DNA from: Shewanella sp. Arc9-LZ
Lineage (GTDB): Bacteria > Pseudomonadota > Gammaproteobacteria > Enterobacterales > Shewanellaceae
Assembly: GCF_010092445.1 (NCBI RefSeq)
Contig: NZ_CP048031.1
Coordinates: 2,976,001 to 3,040,000, forward strand
Direction: 5' to 3'
Length of the DNA stretch: 64,000 nucleotides
Both the position numbers and the translations under genes were made by a program. The notes below the pieces were generated by a model. That model was given only the letters and a program-made list of their open reading frames with translations, was not told the origin of the DNA and did no database searches. Below are positions 7,167 through 16,129 of this stretch, piece by piece; positions within the stretch are counted from its first letter, which is position 1, and each line of letters begins with the position of its first letter.

Positions 7167-9368
7167 TTACATAAATTGAACTTCTAATGTCACACCCATT
7201 TGGCGCGGATCACCGTAACGAATATATTGTTTATCGACCCAATCTTGATCTGGTTCGTTGCCAAAGTAAAAGCCTCGCACACCATATTGTTCATCAAACA
7301 AATTGCGGCCCCATAAATATGCCGACCATGTTGGCGTTTCATAGCCTAAACGGGCGTTATAAATGGTATAGGCTTCTGACTGAGATTCATTGCTGTCAGA
7401 ATAATAAAACTGGCTTTTACCACTGGCATTCACGTTTGCAAACCAACCAGAATCAGCAACATAAGTCATACCAGCACTGTAAGTAAATTTAGGTGAATGC
7501 GCTAAGTCGCGCCCAGATAAATCGACGGTTGAACCGTATTTGTCACTGTATTGATATTGGCCATATTCAGTTTCCAACCAACCGAAACTACCGTAGAACT
7601 CAATATTTTCTGTTAAATACCATTTTGCATCGAGTTCCGCGCCATAGTTACTTGAACTGCCAGCATTTTCGGTAAATAGAATAAAACGCTGCGGGCTATC
7701 TGGGTCTTGTAAAGAGGCGGCAACTTGTTGGTCTTGGCGGTCCATATAAAATAGCGCCAAGGTAGAATCCACTTCTCCATCAAGCCAGCTCGATTTTAAG
7801 CCAACTTCATAATTATATAAAATCTCAGTGTCGAACTGTTTCTTGTCAGACAATTCAGCAGGCAGTGTCATATTAAAACCACCCGCCTTATAACCGCGGG
7901 CGACACGAGCATAAGCATTGTGATTAGCATTAATGGCTTTTGACAACGCAATATGGCCGCCCCACATATCTTCTGATGGGGCAAAGTCATCTTTATTGCT
8001 GTCACTATAATCACTATCGCGGCGCTCGAAACGCAACCCAGTCGACAATAAGTAATCATCACCTAAATGGCTGTCTAATTGACCAAATATGGCATAGTTT
8101 GTCGCCTCATAGTTTGACTGCAACACTTCATCTGGCCAGGTGTTGTATTCCGAGTATAAGTCGTTATCTTCTTTCAAATTCATCGCGTATACACCCAATA
8201 ACCAGTCGGTACTACCGGCGAAGATGCGTCCTGCATCTTTGGATGATAAACGGAACTCTTGGGTAAAGGTTTTACGATCGCCCTTTTTGTCCCAGGTGTA
8301 ATCATAAACACAAGGTTCAGTACCTGAGGCCGCTCCTGCGTCGTCATACACAGTACATGCTTTACTCGCCCAATAATCCGAATTGGCCCAATCACCATCA
8401 TATCCATTATGATGATCAGTTTGCGCAAATGATGTTAATGATGTGAAGTCAAATGCTTGCATACCCGTGTATATGAACTTAACCCCTGCTCCAGTCGTTT
8501 TTTGTGTATCAACACCGGGTTGGTCAGTTAAGGTATTACTGCGATTATTATCTAATGTCCACACATCGTAACCATTATCAAAATTGGCATGCAATAAGGT
8601 TAAATCAACTTGAAGATCGTCAGTAGCGTACCAACGGAACTTAGCCCTAGCCGTTAACTCATCACGTTCATTGGTATCATCACGGTTAAGATAAAGGTTG
8701 TCACGGTAACCATTTTGATTGTGCTGTTCTAGTGATACACGGTAGAGCAATTTACCTGAGTCATTGAGTGGACCAGAGCTAAAACCAGAAAGAGTACGAA
8801 GATTGTCATCACCTAAACTGACTTTTGCGCCATGTTCAAATGATTCGGTAGGGTCATTACTTTTTAAGTAAATTAATCCAGCTAGTGCATTAGCACCATA
8901 TTGAGTACCTTGTGGACCGCGCAAGACTTCAACTTGCTGCATGTCGTACATACTCGACACCATGCCAAGGCCTGATAGGTCGATGTCGTCGACCACAAAG
9001 CCAACCGATGAGTTAGGTGCACCTTGATATTGTTCTTGTTCACCGACACCACGAATTTGGAAATATTTTGGACGAGAACTGCCACCAGACCAGTTAAAGT
9101 TGGCAATAGAATTGAGCACATCTTCAAAATGTTGCGCCCCTTCGTCTTCTAATTGCTGGGCATCAATAACCGTCACGCTTGACGGCATTTTATCAAGGCT
9201 GATATTACTAAAATCAGCATTAACAACAATCACTTCCATTTTTTCATATTCGGGAGTGACATTTTCAACATCGGCCGTTTTAGCCATAACCACAGGCGAG
9301 CTTAATGCCACCATTACCGCTAAGGCAATTGGTGTTTGGTGTAACCTAGTAGAGTTTTTCGTGAACAT
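7167..9368 (-). CDS. TonB-dependent outer membrane receptor, probably for thiamine
   Basis: A 733-residue TonB receptor. It has a signal peptide ending near VVMAKT, a likely TonB box (MEVIVV at about residue 45), a plug domain (LDKMPSSVTVIDAQQLEDEG ... VEVLRGPQGTQYGANALAGLIYLKS), a 22-strand barrel and a C-terminal strand ending LEVQFM. The TPP riboswitch directly upstream and the three downstream genes point to thiamine or a thiamine phosphate as substrate. GAGG sits just before the ATG and is covered by a hairpin. Confidence 0.88.
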   Translation of the reverse strand: MFTKNSTRLHQTPIALAVMVALSSPVVMAKTADVENVTPEYEKMEVIVVNADFSNISLDKMPSSVTVIDAQQLEDEGAQHFEDVLNSIANFNWSGGSSRPKYFQIRGVGEQEQYQGAPNSSVGFVVDDIDLSGLGMVSSMYDMQQVEVLRGPQGTQYGANALAGLIYLKSNDPTESFEHGAKVSLGDDNLRTLSGFSSGPLNDSGKLLYRVSLEQHNQNGYRDNLYLNRDDTNERDELTARAKFRWYATDDLQVDLTLLHANFDNGYDVWTLDNNRSNTLTDQPGVDTQKTTGAGVKFIYTGMQAFDFTSLTSFAQTDHHNGYDGDWANSDYWASKACTVYDDAGAASGTEPCVYDYTWDKKGDRKTFTQEFRLSSKDAGRIFAGSTDWLLGVYAMNLKEDNDLYSEYNTWPDEVLQSNYEATNYAIFGQLDSHLGDDYLLSTGLRFERRDSDYSDSNKDDFAPSEDMWGGHIALSKAINANHNAYARVARGYKAGGFNMTLPAELSDKKQFDTEILYNYEVGLKSSWLDGEVDSTLALFYMDRQDQQVAASLQDPDSPQRFILFTENAGSSSNYGAELDAKWYLTENIEFYGSFGWLETEYGQYQYSDKYGSTVDLSGRDLAHSPKFTYSAGMTYVADSGWFANVNASGKSQFYYSDSNESQSEAYTIYNARLGYETPTWSAYLWGRNLFDEQYGVRGFYFGNEPDQDWVDKQYIRYGDPRQMGVTLEVQFM

Positions 9369-9369
9369 A

Positions 9370-9396
9370 GGACCTCAAATAGTGATTTTGAGATCC
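9370..9396 (-). promoter_or_regulatory. hairpin hiding the Shine-Dalgarno of the TonB receptor gene
   Basis: In the mRNA, ggatctcaaa pairs with tttgaggtcc (10 pairs including one G-U) around a 7-nt loop. The 3' arm contains the GAGG ribosome binding site, one base before the ATG. This is the arrangement expected when a TPP riboswitch shuts off translation; the alternative pairing with the aptamer was not worked out. Confidence 0.6.
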
Positions 9397-9435
9397 GGCA
9401 AGAGTAGCGAATAAGAGGTGCACATAAATAGTGTG

Positions 9436-9528
9436 GCCCATTCCTACGCCGGTATAAGCCGGATCAGGTTCTAAGGGTTCGTCATACAGACATCTCAGTT
9501 CAGGTTTTACTGAACACCCCTTGGCGAT
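9436..9528 (-). promoter_or_regulatory. TPP riboswitch (THI element)
   Basis: Read on the minus strand, the conserved aptamer blocks appear in order: AGGGGTG, then CTGAGATG, then ACCCTTAGAACCTGATC, then a GGCTTATACCGGCGTAGGAA-type segment. These are the hallmark conserved parts of TPP riboswitches. It ends about 68 nt before the start codon of the TonB receptor gene and so governs the whole four-gene thiamine-salvage operon. Confidence 0.95.
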
Positions 9529-9656
9529 CACGATTATAAACTAACTTCACCATGAATACACGAGCAGCGATACAATTTGATAACGCAAAAATATAATTGA
9601 TTAACTTTATATTAAATCTCAGTAATCATGTCTCTTCAAGTTCTCTGTAGCGTGGC

Positions 9657-10049
9657 TTAATTTGAGAAAGCTTCGCGCACATAAATCTCAAATCGAATAG
9701 CTTGTGTATTGGGCGCTACCGCACCCACTTGCAACTGCTGTTTACCATGTAATTTAACCGACTTCCAACTGCTTGCTTCATCCTCAACTGTAAATCCGCT
9801 AGCATCGTACCAAGTGAATTTATATTGTAGACGTAGGTCAGTGCTCGATTTGCTTTGAATTAGCGCCGATGCTTTGATTAAGTCAGCAACCATGACAGAT
9901 GAAATATCCACAACATTGACATCACTGGCAAAAGAGCTGCTATCGACTCTAACCTGCCCGCTTGAGTCTACCGAAATACCTGCCGTGTTATGCGCACAGG
10001 CGCTAAGCAACAATGCTAATGCGAACACAAATATTGACGTTATTTTCAT
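9657..10049 (-). CDS. YcfL family (DUF1425) lipoprotein
   Basis: A 130-residue lipoprotein: signal MKITSIFVFALALLLSAC followed by a DUF1425 domain with LQYKFTWYDASGFTVEDEASSWKSV and NTQAIRFEIYVRE. It is the last gene of the hinT unit; hinT-ycfL adjacency is also found in E. coli, near thiK. AAGGAG precedes the ATG. Function unknown. Confidence 0.85.
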   Translation of the reverse strand: MKITSIFVFALALLLSACAHNTAGISVDSSGQVRVDSSSFASDVNVVDISSVMVADLIKASALIQSKSSTDLRLQYKFTWYDASGFTVEDEASSWKSVKLHGKQQLQVGAVAPNTQAIRFEIYVREAFSN

Positions 10050-10086
10050 GCTATCTCCTTATTTGCTGTTAATGTAAAGCGTTGAC

Positions 10087-10554
10087 TTAATCTATCAAAA
10101 AATGTGCTCTGGCAGTGGCTATCAATTGTTTACGGTTGGTTTGCCAACAGTTCATACTGACGTTAGCCACACGGCGGCCTTGGCGAGTAATTTTACATTC
10201 TGCAAAGGTATCTTGATGTAAACCTGCGCGTAAATAGTCAATTGAGAAATCAACAATTTTAGGTACTTTCTTGGCTTGCATAAATACCATTAGTTGCACA
10301 ATTGCCGACATTTCCATAAACCCAGCAATCACTCCGCCATGTATTGCAGGTAAAATCGGATTACCAATGTTGTCATCTTTAGCCGGCAGTCTAAATACCA
10401 TTTCATCACCAAAACGGGCCACTGACATGCCAATAAATTGTGAGTAAGGTACTTTCTCAAGTAGGTAACTATAATCATTCAGTTCAATGGCACGTTTAAC
10501 CACATCTTGAACATCTAAACCCTTTTGTGTCTCTATTTGGGTTGGTTCACTCAT
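10087..10554 (-). CDS. PaaI-type hotdog thioesterase (second of a pair)
   Basis: A 155-residue hotdog-fold protein with the core IHGGVIAGFMEMSAI and DFSIDYLRAG, typical of PaaI-like acyl-CoA thioesterases. It overlaps the stop of the upstream thioesterase (ATGA junction), so the two are translationally coupled. The two proteins share a fold but differ in sequence, suggesting a heteromeric enzyme or an old duplication. Confidence 0.82.
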   Translation of the reverse strand: MSEPTQIETQKGLDVQDVVKRAIELNDYSYLLEKVPYSQFIGMSVARFGDEMVFRLPAKDDNIGNPILPAIHGGVIAGFMEMSAIVQLMVFMQAKKVPKIVDFSIDYLRAGLHQDTFAECKITRQGRRVANVSMNCWQTNRKQLIATARAHFLID

Positions 10555-11060
10555 GATTTCGCCCCCGGTAAATTCCCCATTAACACTTGACGAAACTCTT
10601 CGCCGACCATTTCTGGACTAATTCGCATAAAAGAACCCACCGCGTGAGCGATAGGTTCATCAATACTGTCTTGATATGCTATCGCACGGGTAAAAGCAAC
10701 GCTTGACGATAAACGATAGCATTCAGCAAAGGCATAAACCGACTTATGAGGCTCTGCGGGTTTCATGTAGTCGACACGTAAATCCAATGTTGGAGACAAC
10801 TCTAACGATTGGTACTTCTTCAAAATGGCGCATACCACGGCTGTGCCACAAGCGGTATCTATCAAGGTTGTGATCACCCCACCATGAATGACTCCGGTGT
10901 CGGGGTAACCAATAATATCTTGACTGTAAGGTAACTCAATTAACACATGATGCTCACTGGCTTCTTGCACTGAAAGCCCTAAACGACGGCACTGAGCTAA
11001 CTGGTTGACAAAACGGGTGGCAACTTCAGTTAACGGGAAAAAATCACTGTTAATTTTCAT
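10551..11060 (-). CDS. PaaI-type hotdog thioesterase (first of a pair)
   Basis: A 169-residue hotdog-fold thioesterase: TGVIHGGVITTLIDTACGTAV holds the usual HGG and catalytic-Asp segment, followed by LDLRVDYMKPA. Its start codon shares a base with the hinT stop (TAATG), so it is co-translated with hinT. Substrate unknown. Confidence 0.83.
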   Translation of the reverse strand: MKINSDFFPLTEVATRFVNQLAQCRRLGLSVQEASEHHVLIELPYSQDIIGYPDTGVIHGGVITTLIDTACGTAVVCAILKKYQSLELSPTLDLRVDYMKPAEPHKSVYAFAECYRLSSSVAFTRAIAYQDSIDEPIAHAVGSFMRISPEMVGEEFRQVLMGNLPGAKS

Positions 11061-11413
11061 TATCCACGACTCAGCATTGGGCCTAATGGTTTACCCCCTA
11101 AAAGATGCATATGAATATGGTACACCTCTTGACCACCATGCTTATTGCAATTCATGATTAAGCGATATCCATCTTCAGCAATACCGGCTTCATCGGCAAG
11201 TTTGGCCGCTACTGTTATCATCCGCCCTAATGCTAATTCATCAGACGCTTTAACATCATTTGCTGTCGCGATTAAATGATTGGGAATAATCAGAATATGC
11301 GTAGGAGCTTGCGGAGCAATATCCCGAAATGCGGTGACTAATTCATCTTGGTATAAAATATCCGCTGGAATTTCACGGCGGATAATTTTGCTAAATATGG
11401 TTTCTTCGGCCAT
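11060..11413 (-). CDS. hinT: HIT family purine nucleoside phosphoramidase HinT
   Basis: HinT hydrolyses adenosine phosphoramidates. The protein (117 aa from [11 protein letters not shown]) ends with the histidine triad HIHMHLLGG and shows the family's [14 protein letters not shown] segment. The ATG at 11413 has TGAGGG 8-9 nt upstream and matches the family N-terminus; the open frame extends further up to 11464 without a plausible RBS. First gene of hinT-thioesterase-thioesterase-ycfL. Confidence 0.92.
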   Translation of the reverse strand: MAEETIFSKIIRREIPADILYQDELVTAFRDIAPQAPTHILIIPNHLIATANDVKASDELALGRMITVAAKLADEAGIAEDGYRLIMNCNKHGGQEVYHIHMHLLGGKPLGPMLSRG

Positions 11414-11616
11414 TTGGATGCCCTCATTAGATAACTGCATTGATGCTATTGATAATACTATCAACTCTTTGAACTATCACTCCAGTAAAAACGCTTTTTA
11501 TGGGTAATATTTTGCCTAAAATGGGATTCGTTTGCTTAAGTGAGTCAATTTTGGCAGCATTGGTTATTATAGCTCAATCGTTTTGATTGCGACTTGCCAC
11601 TCATTCGGAATTCTTT

Positions 11617-13374
11617 ATGCATTATCATATTCATGCGGTCGACCCAAAAGCTCATTTATTTGAAGTGACCTTTACGCTAAAAAACGCCAATCCATCTCAG
11701 ATTTTTTCATTACCAGCATGGTTACCTGGCAGCTACATGATCCGCGATTTTGCCAAAAATATCATTGAAATTGATGCCAAAGAGAATCTACAATCGCTTG
11801 CAGTCACTCAATTAGATAAACAAACATGGCAATTGAATAACCAAGGCAGTGATATCACTCTGTGTTATCAAATTTATGCATGGGATTTGTCTGTTCGCAC
11901 TGCACACCTTGATACTAATCATGGCTTTTTTAATGGCAGTAGCGTGTTTCTAGCGGCTAATGGTCTTGAGTCTCAACCACATACCGTCACCATGGCTAAA
12001 CCTGCACTTGCAGAATTAGCTCATTGGACGCTAGCCACCAGCATGACTAGAGCATCAGGTGAACAATTTAGCTTTGGTGATTTTAGCGCTGAAAACTACG
12101 ATGACTTAATTGACCATCCCGTTGAAATGGGTGAACTGACCGTCGAAACCTTTTTCGCTGCTGGTGTGCCACACGATATCGTACTCAGTGGCAAACACAG
12201 GGCAAATATGGCTCGATTAGCCAAAGATTTACAAGCGATTTGCGAATATCAAATCAATTTGTTTGGCACTCCAGCACCCTTTAAGCGTTATGTGTTCATG
12301 ACCACCGTTTTGGACAATGGTTTTGGCGGTTTAGAACATAAAGCATCTACAGCGTTAATGTGCTCTCGCAACGACTTACCTTTGTCACTCGATGCGCCAG
12401 TAGATAAAGGTTATCGCACTTATTTATCACTGTGTAGCCATGAATATTTCCACTCATGGAACGTTAAACGGATTAAACCTGCTGAGTTTACGCCATTTGA
12501 TTTATCACAAGAGTCTTATACTTCTCAATTGTGGGCGTACGAAGGTATCACGTCATATTATGATGATTTAATTACCTTTAAATCTCAGTGTATTGATGAG
12601 AAAGGTTACCTTACTTTACTCAGTCAAATTATGACTCGAGTATACCGAGGCGAAGGTCGCTTTAAACAAACCTTAAAGCAATCAAGTTTTAATGCTTGGA
12701 CTAAGTTTTATAAGCAAGATGAAAATGCCGCTAATGCAATTGTCAGCTATTACACTAAAGGCGCACTATTTGCCTTGTATGTAGACTTAACTATCCGTAT
12801 TGAAACCCAAGGTAAATACAGCCTTGATGATGTTATGCGTACACTTTGGCAACAATATGGTTTAACAGGTGTAGGTACTGAATCGTCAAGCCATCAACAG
12901 ATTGTTGAAGCGCTATTAAATCGCCCTTGTGACGATATCTTTACTTATCTCGACAACACAGACGATTTGCCACTAAAAGAATTACTGGCTCAAGTGGGCG
13001 TGAATATGAGTTTACGGACCTGTGAAGGTGTAACTGATTTGGGTGGTGCTGGAGCTACAGGTTATAACATTGGTTTTGGCGCAAAAACAAAAGCGGAATC
13101 ATTAGGGTTAAAAATTCTAACGGTTAGCCAACACAGTCCAGCACATCAAGCGGGATTAAGTGCGGGTGATTTATTGATTGCAGCAGACCACTTGCAAGTA
13201 ACCAGTCAATTTGAACAGCAACTGCAAAGTCGAACCCTTGGCGAACAAATCACTTTGCATTGGTTTAGACGTGATGAATTGATGCAAGGAACATTAACGA
13301 TCAGTGAAGCGGCTTTAGACACGATTTCGCTTAGCATCATTGATGCGACTAAAACACAATTGTGGCTTGGTTAA
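11617..13374 (+). CDS. M61 family metallopeptidase with PDZ domain
   Basis: A 585-residue M61 glycyl-aminopeptidase-type protein. An N-terminal beta domain contains LPAWLPGSYMIRDFAKNI, the catalytic domain has GGLEHKAST and the zinc motif HEYFH in SHEYFHSWNVKRIKP, and a C-terminal PDZ domain contains SPAHQAGLSAGDLLIAAD. No signal peptide is evident. The ATG at 11617 is chosen over an upstream TTG at 11587. It stands alone and converges on the curli genes across a shared terminator. Confidence 0.9.
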   Translation: MHYHIHAVDPKAHLFEVTFTLKNANPSQIFSLPAWLPGSYMIRDFAKNIIEIDAKENLQSLAVTQLDKQTWQLNNQGSDITLCYQIYAWDLSVRTAHLDTNHGFFNGSSVFLAANGLESQPHTVTMAKPALAELAHWTLATSMTRASGEQFSFGDFSAENYDDLIDHPVEMGELTVETFFAAGVPHDIVLSGKHRANMARLAKDLQAICEYQINLFGTPAPFKRYVFMTTVLDNGFGGLEHKASTALMCSRNDLPLSLDAPVDKGYRTYLSLCSHEYFHSWNVKRIKPAEFTPFDLSQESYTSQLWAYEGITSYYDDLITFKSQCIDEKGYLTLLSQIMTRVYRGEGRFKQTLKQSSFNAWTKFYKQDENAANAIVSYYTKGALFALYVDLTIRIETQGKYSLDDVMRTLWQQYGLTGVGTESSSHQQIVEALLNRPCDDIFTYLDNTDDLPLKELLAQVGVNMSLRTCEGVTDLGGAGATGYNIGFGAKTKAESLGLKILTVSQHSPAHQAGLSAGDLLIAADHLQVTSQFEQQLQSRTLGEQITLHWFRRDELMQGTLTISEAALDTISLSIIDATKTQLWLG

Positions 13375-13446
13375 GACTAAGAAACGATTATCAAGTTTGA
13401 AAATTGATTTACTGAGTACCATCAATATTAATCGAAAATTTGAATT

Positions 13447-13478
13447 AAAAAAGGATATCAATTTGATATCCTTTTTTA
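13447..13478. terminator. bidirectional terminator between the M61 peptidase and csgG
   Basis: Long stem aaaaaaggatatcaa / ttgatatcctttttt with a minimal loop, between two convergent genes and with T runs on both strands. Confidence 0.85.
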
Positions 13479-13516
13479 TAAATCTTCTCTATTACTATAC
13501 AAATGTACCAATATGA

Positions 13517-14368
13517 CTAGCTCTGCTTAATCCGTTCTAATACTTGATTTTCAGTATGTGCTTCTAACCAGTATTTTTGTAATGTTGGGTTTTTTACTCC
13601 TGATACAGGATCAAGTAAATTCCAAGCTCGTTTCCAAATACCGTCGGCAATCATATGTACGACCGCACTTTCAATAGCAGCTGCAATACATAAACTCACT
13701 GGTTCGTTTGAGGTATAACCCGCCTCAGACTCTAATAATTCTTGCGCATCAATAAATTTAAATACGCCAGCAGTAATTTCTTTTGAAATAACGGCCTTAG
13801 TGGTTGTCACACTGCTTAATAATCGACCTGTACGGATGTCGACCGCACGTAAATTAACCGTGATGCTATCGACACGGTATTGACCCGATACGCCGATTCC
13901 CAAATAACGAGCGCCTGCGCCACCGGTTTTAATATTGGTGTCGTAAGCCACTATGCCACCTTCCATTAAAATTTGGGCACTGTTTAATTGTGGCAACTTA
14001 CTGGCATCACCATTGAGTCCTGCACGAACAATTTTTCGTTCTGTCAGTAAATTTTGTAACCCTTCACGCTCAACAGGCACAAACCAAGCAGAATCATTGA
14101 GCGCCTGAGCTAAGAAAGCCGTTCCAGACTGAGGTACTGCAGTTGAAAAGTTACTCGAAGGTATCGGCTTGTATTGACCCGTTTGATCACGAAAATCATA
14201 CACTGCTGCCACCATACTTCCTTGGGGGGATGGCAAACTGACTAAATCATAATATGTCTCGCCCTTTGGCATTAAACTTGTGGTTGCTTCAATACCGTCG
14301 AATTCACTTTTTATCGAAGAACACGCGCTCAAAGATAGAATAAATAAGCTAAGCAGTAGTCTTTTCAT
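13517..14368 (-). CDS. csgG: curli secretion channel lipoprotein CsgG
   Basis: CsgG forms the outer-membrane pore through which curlin subunits leave. The 283-residue product has a lipoprotein signal MKRLLLSLFILSLSAC, the VAAVYDFRDQTGQYKP segment typical of CsgG, and LLTERKIVRAGLNG. Length equals the E. coli protein. The ATG lies 2 bp after the csgF stop. Confidence 0.95.
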   Translation of the reverse strand: MKRLLLSLFILSLSACSSIKSEFDGIEATTSLMPKGETYYDLVSLPSPQGSMVAAVYDFRDQTGQYKPIPSSNFSTAVPQSGTAFLAQALNDSAWFVPVEREGLQNLLTERKIVRAGLNGDASKLPQLNSAQILMEGGIVAYDTNIKTGGAGARYLGIGVSGQYRVDSITVNLRAVDIRTGRLLSSVTTTKAVISKEITAGVFKFIDAQELLESEAGYTSNEPVSLCIAAAIESAVVHMIADGIWKRAWNLLDPVSGVKNPTLQKYWLEAHTENQVLERIKQS

Positions 14369-14370
14369 GA

Positions 14371-14772
14371 TTAGCCCCCTGTTGATGCGCCGACAATACC
14401 ACCAACTTCGATGATGGTCGTCTCGCCGGTTAATAAGTCAGTAATGTGAACCAGTAACGATCCATCTTCATTGACCACATTTATCTCAAAGTCATCGGTT
14501 TTTAAATAACCTTCACCACCATTTGCCGCATCATTAAACAGTTGACTCATTAAGCGTGACTGTAATGAACTAGCAAGCCTGTCCAGCGCTGTAGGAGCTA
14601 CATAGGAGGAGCCACCTTGATGTTCATTTTGCGCTGACGCATTTGCCAATAAATAACTACCATTAAGGTAACTGCCCCCAAACGCAGGGTTAACTGGGGT
14701 ATATACCAGTTGCGTCGCGGCTAAGGGAAAACTAAATGATGTTATTGATAAGATTAGTAATAATTTTTTCAT
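14371..14772 (-). CDS. csgF: curli assembly protein CsgF
   Basis: CsgF binds the outside of CsgG and couples nucleation to secretion. After a signal peptide (to about residue 20) comes TQLVYTPVNPAFGGSYLNGSYLL, the conserved CsgG-binding start of mature CsgF. The ATG at 14772 has AGGGA 6 nt upstream; an ATG two codons earlier would sit on the RBS. Confidence 0.93.
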   Translation of the reverse strand: MKKLLLILSITSFSFPLAATQLVYTPVNPAFGGSYLNGSYLLANASAQNEHQGGSSYVAPTALDRLASSLQSRLMSQLFNDAANGGEGYLKTDDFEINVVNEDGSLLVHITDLLTGETTIIEVGGIVGASTGG

Positions 14773-14784
14773 ATGCATTCCCTG

Positions 14785-15363
14785 CTAAAACTCATCAGGA
14801 GCAAGATCGGGGTCTGAAAATGCCGCCCATTTTGCCTGTTGTTGATATTGCAACAAGGAAGCATTGACCCGCTTTGCTGCCATGTTCGCTTGTGCATCAA
14901 TATTTCGCGATGCTGGGGATAAAAACGTCACAAAAACCGGCTTTCGATTATGCAACACTAAAATTTTACTACCACTTCTTGCTGTGGCTTGCTCTACAAC
15001 AGTGAGCCCCGAATGGTTGCTCATGCCATTGATATCACGATAAGCGCTAACAAATTCTCGATAAAAACGGTGGCCAAATCTTGTCATGGCTCTATTTAAG
15101 ATTAACCCATCAATTAAATCAGCTTCACGCTTAGGTTTTGCATCACTGACACTCACTACAGGTTCAGTTGAATGCAATAAATTCTCTTGAGCTTTGGAAG
15201 CGGAAGATTCTGGAATAACTTCATCTGTGGTGGGGGCAATGTTAGCTTTTGTAAATTCTGGAACATTAACGTCAACATCTTTACGATCATCAGCGGTAGC
15301 GTCACTTAATAAAACTGCCTGACTCGCAATCAAGTAAATGAGTATCACTGATGGATATTTCAC
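14785..15363 (-). CDS. csgE: curli chaperone/adaptor CsgE, with long N-terminal extension
   Basis: CsgE caps CsgG on the periplasmic side and delivers CsgA. The conserved part is residues about 85-192 (ILNRAMTRFGHRFYREF ... FVTFLSP ... PDLAPDEF). The product is 192 aa against about 129 in E. coli: after the signal peptide there is a roughly 60-residue acidic, low-complexity insertion. Start is GTG with GAGG 7 nt upstream; it overlaps the csgD stop. Confidence 0.9.
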   Translation of the reverse strand: MKYPSVILIYLIASQAVLLSDATADDRKDVDVNVPEFTKANIAPTTDEVIPESSASKAQENLLHSTEPVVSVSDAKPKREADLIDGLILNRAMTRFGHRFYREFVSAYRDINGMSNHSGLTVVEQATARSGSKILVLHNRKPVFVTFLSPASRNIDAQANMAAKRVNASLLQYQQQAKWAAFSDPDLAPDEF

Positions 15364-15995
15364 ACTCTCACCTCATGCATGTGAGTTTGTGCCCAAGCAA
15401 TGGCTTGACCACGACTAGACACACCAATTTTTCGAAACGCACGATAGAGATGCGTTTTAATGGTAGATTCACTGACAAATAGTTGATTAGCGATATCGAG
15501 ATTAGTACTACCAGACAATAACGTTTGTAATACCTCACGTTCACGAATGGTCAGTTGTTCACTGTCATCGTCATGCTCATCGTTTAATATTGAACGTTGC
15601 AAGCCTTGCGGCATAACACTTCGACCTTTGAGTATTTCATTCAAACCTTGGCTTATTTCCGCTAAATTAGCATCAGAATAAAATACACCTATTGTTGTTG
15701 AAGGATGAATTAAAAATTTAGTATCAAGCTGCTTAGGAAAATTTAAAAACACTGTGTGAATCGCGCAATATTCGCGCTCAATGAGGCGTTGTAATTGGTA
15801 AGTTTGTTGTAAATCAATAGTCGACAAGTCAAATACAACAACTGAAATAGGCTCACTTGCTAACATTTTTGCCATTCCATTGGGCTGAGCTTTAGTCAAT
15901 TTGATTAAAAACTCTTGTGGCCAGCGGCAATCAAGTAAATCGATCAATAACTGTGACCGAGAAACAATCATCCAATTTACGACTTTAAACATCAT
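15360..15995 (-). CDS. csgD: LuxR/FixJ-type regulator, CsgD-like
   Basis: A 211-residue regulator with a degenerate receiver-like N-terminal domain and a C-terminal LuxR helix-turn-helix (LTIREREVLQTLLSGSTNLDIANQLFVSESTIKTHLYRAFRKIGVSSR). It is first in csgDEFG, so it is the likely activator of both curli units. The N-terminal domain lacks a clear phosphoacceptor setting, as in CsgD. GGAG precedes the ATG. Confidence 0.88.
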   Translation of the reverse strand: MMFKVVNWMIVSRSQLLIDLLDCRWPQEFLIKLTKAQPNGMAKMLASEPISVVVFDLSTIDLQQTYQLQRLIEREYCAIHTVFLNFPKQLDTKFLIHPSTTIGVFYSDANLAEISQGLNEILKGRSVMPQGLQRSILNDEHDDDSEQLTIREREVLQTLLSGSTNLDIANQLFVSESTIKTHLYRAFRKIGVSSRGQAIAWAQTHMHEVRV

Positions 15996-16092
15996 TTACA
16001 CTCCATGTGAAGATGAACTAGATGCTCTTTAAACAGAATTTGCATCAATGTGAAACAAGATTAGCAAGGCTTTTATCATTTAACAATTAGTC

Positions 16093-16115
16093 AAAAGGGT
16101 GCTTACACACCCTTT
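16093..16115 (-). terminator. terminator after csgA
   Basis: Stem aaagggtg/caccctt with a 6-nt loop followed on the minus strand by TTTTGACTAATTG. It separates csgBA from csgDEFG; the stem is short, so some read-through is likely. Confidence 0.55.
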
Positions 16116-16129
16116 ATTATACTTATGTA

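Noticed and set aside
9346..9531. A 61-codon minus-strand frame across the TonB receptor start
   Set aside because: It runs through the TPP aptamer and the receptor start and is explained by the riboswitch.
11587..11616. TTG start adding ten residues to the M61 peptidase
   Set aside because: The ATG at 11617 matches the family start MHYHIHAVDP-type better.
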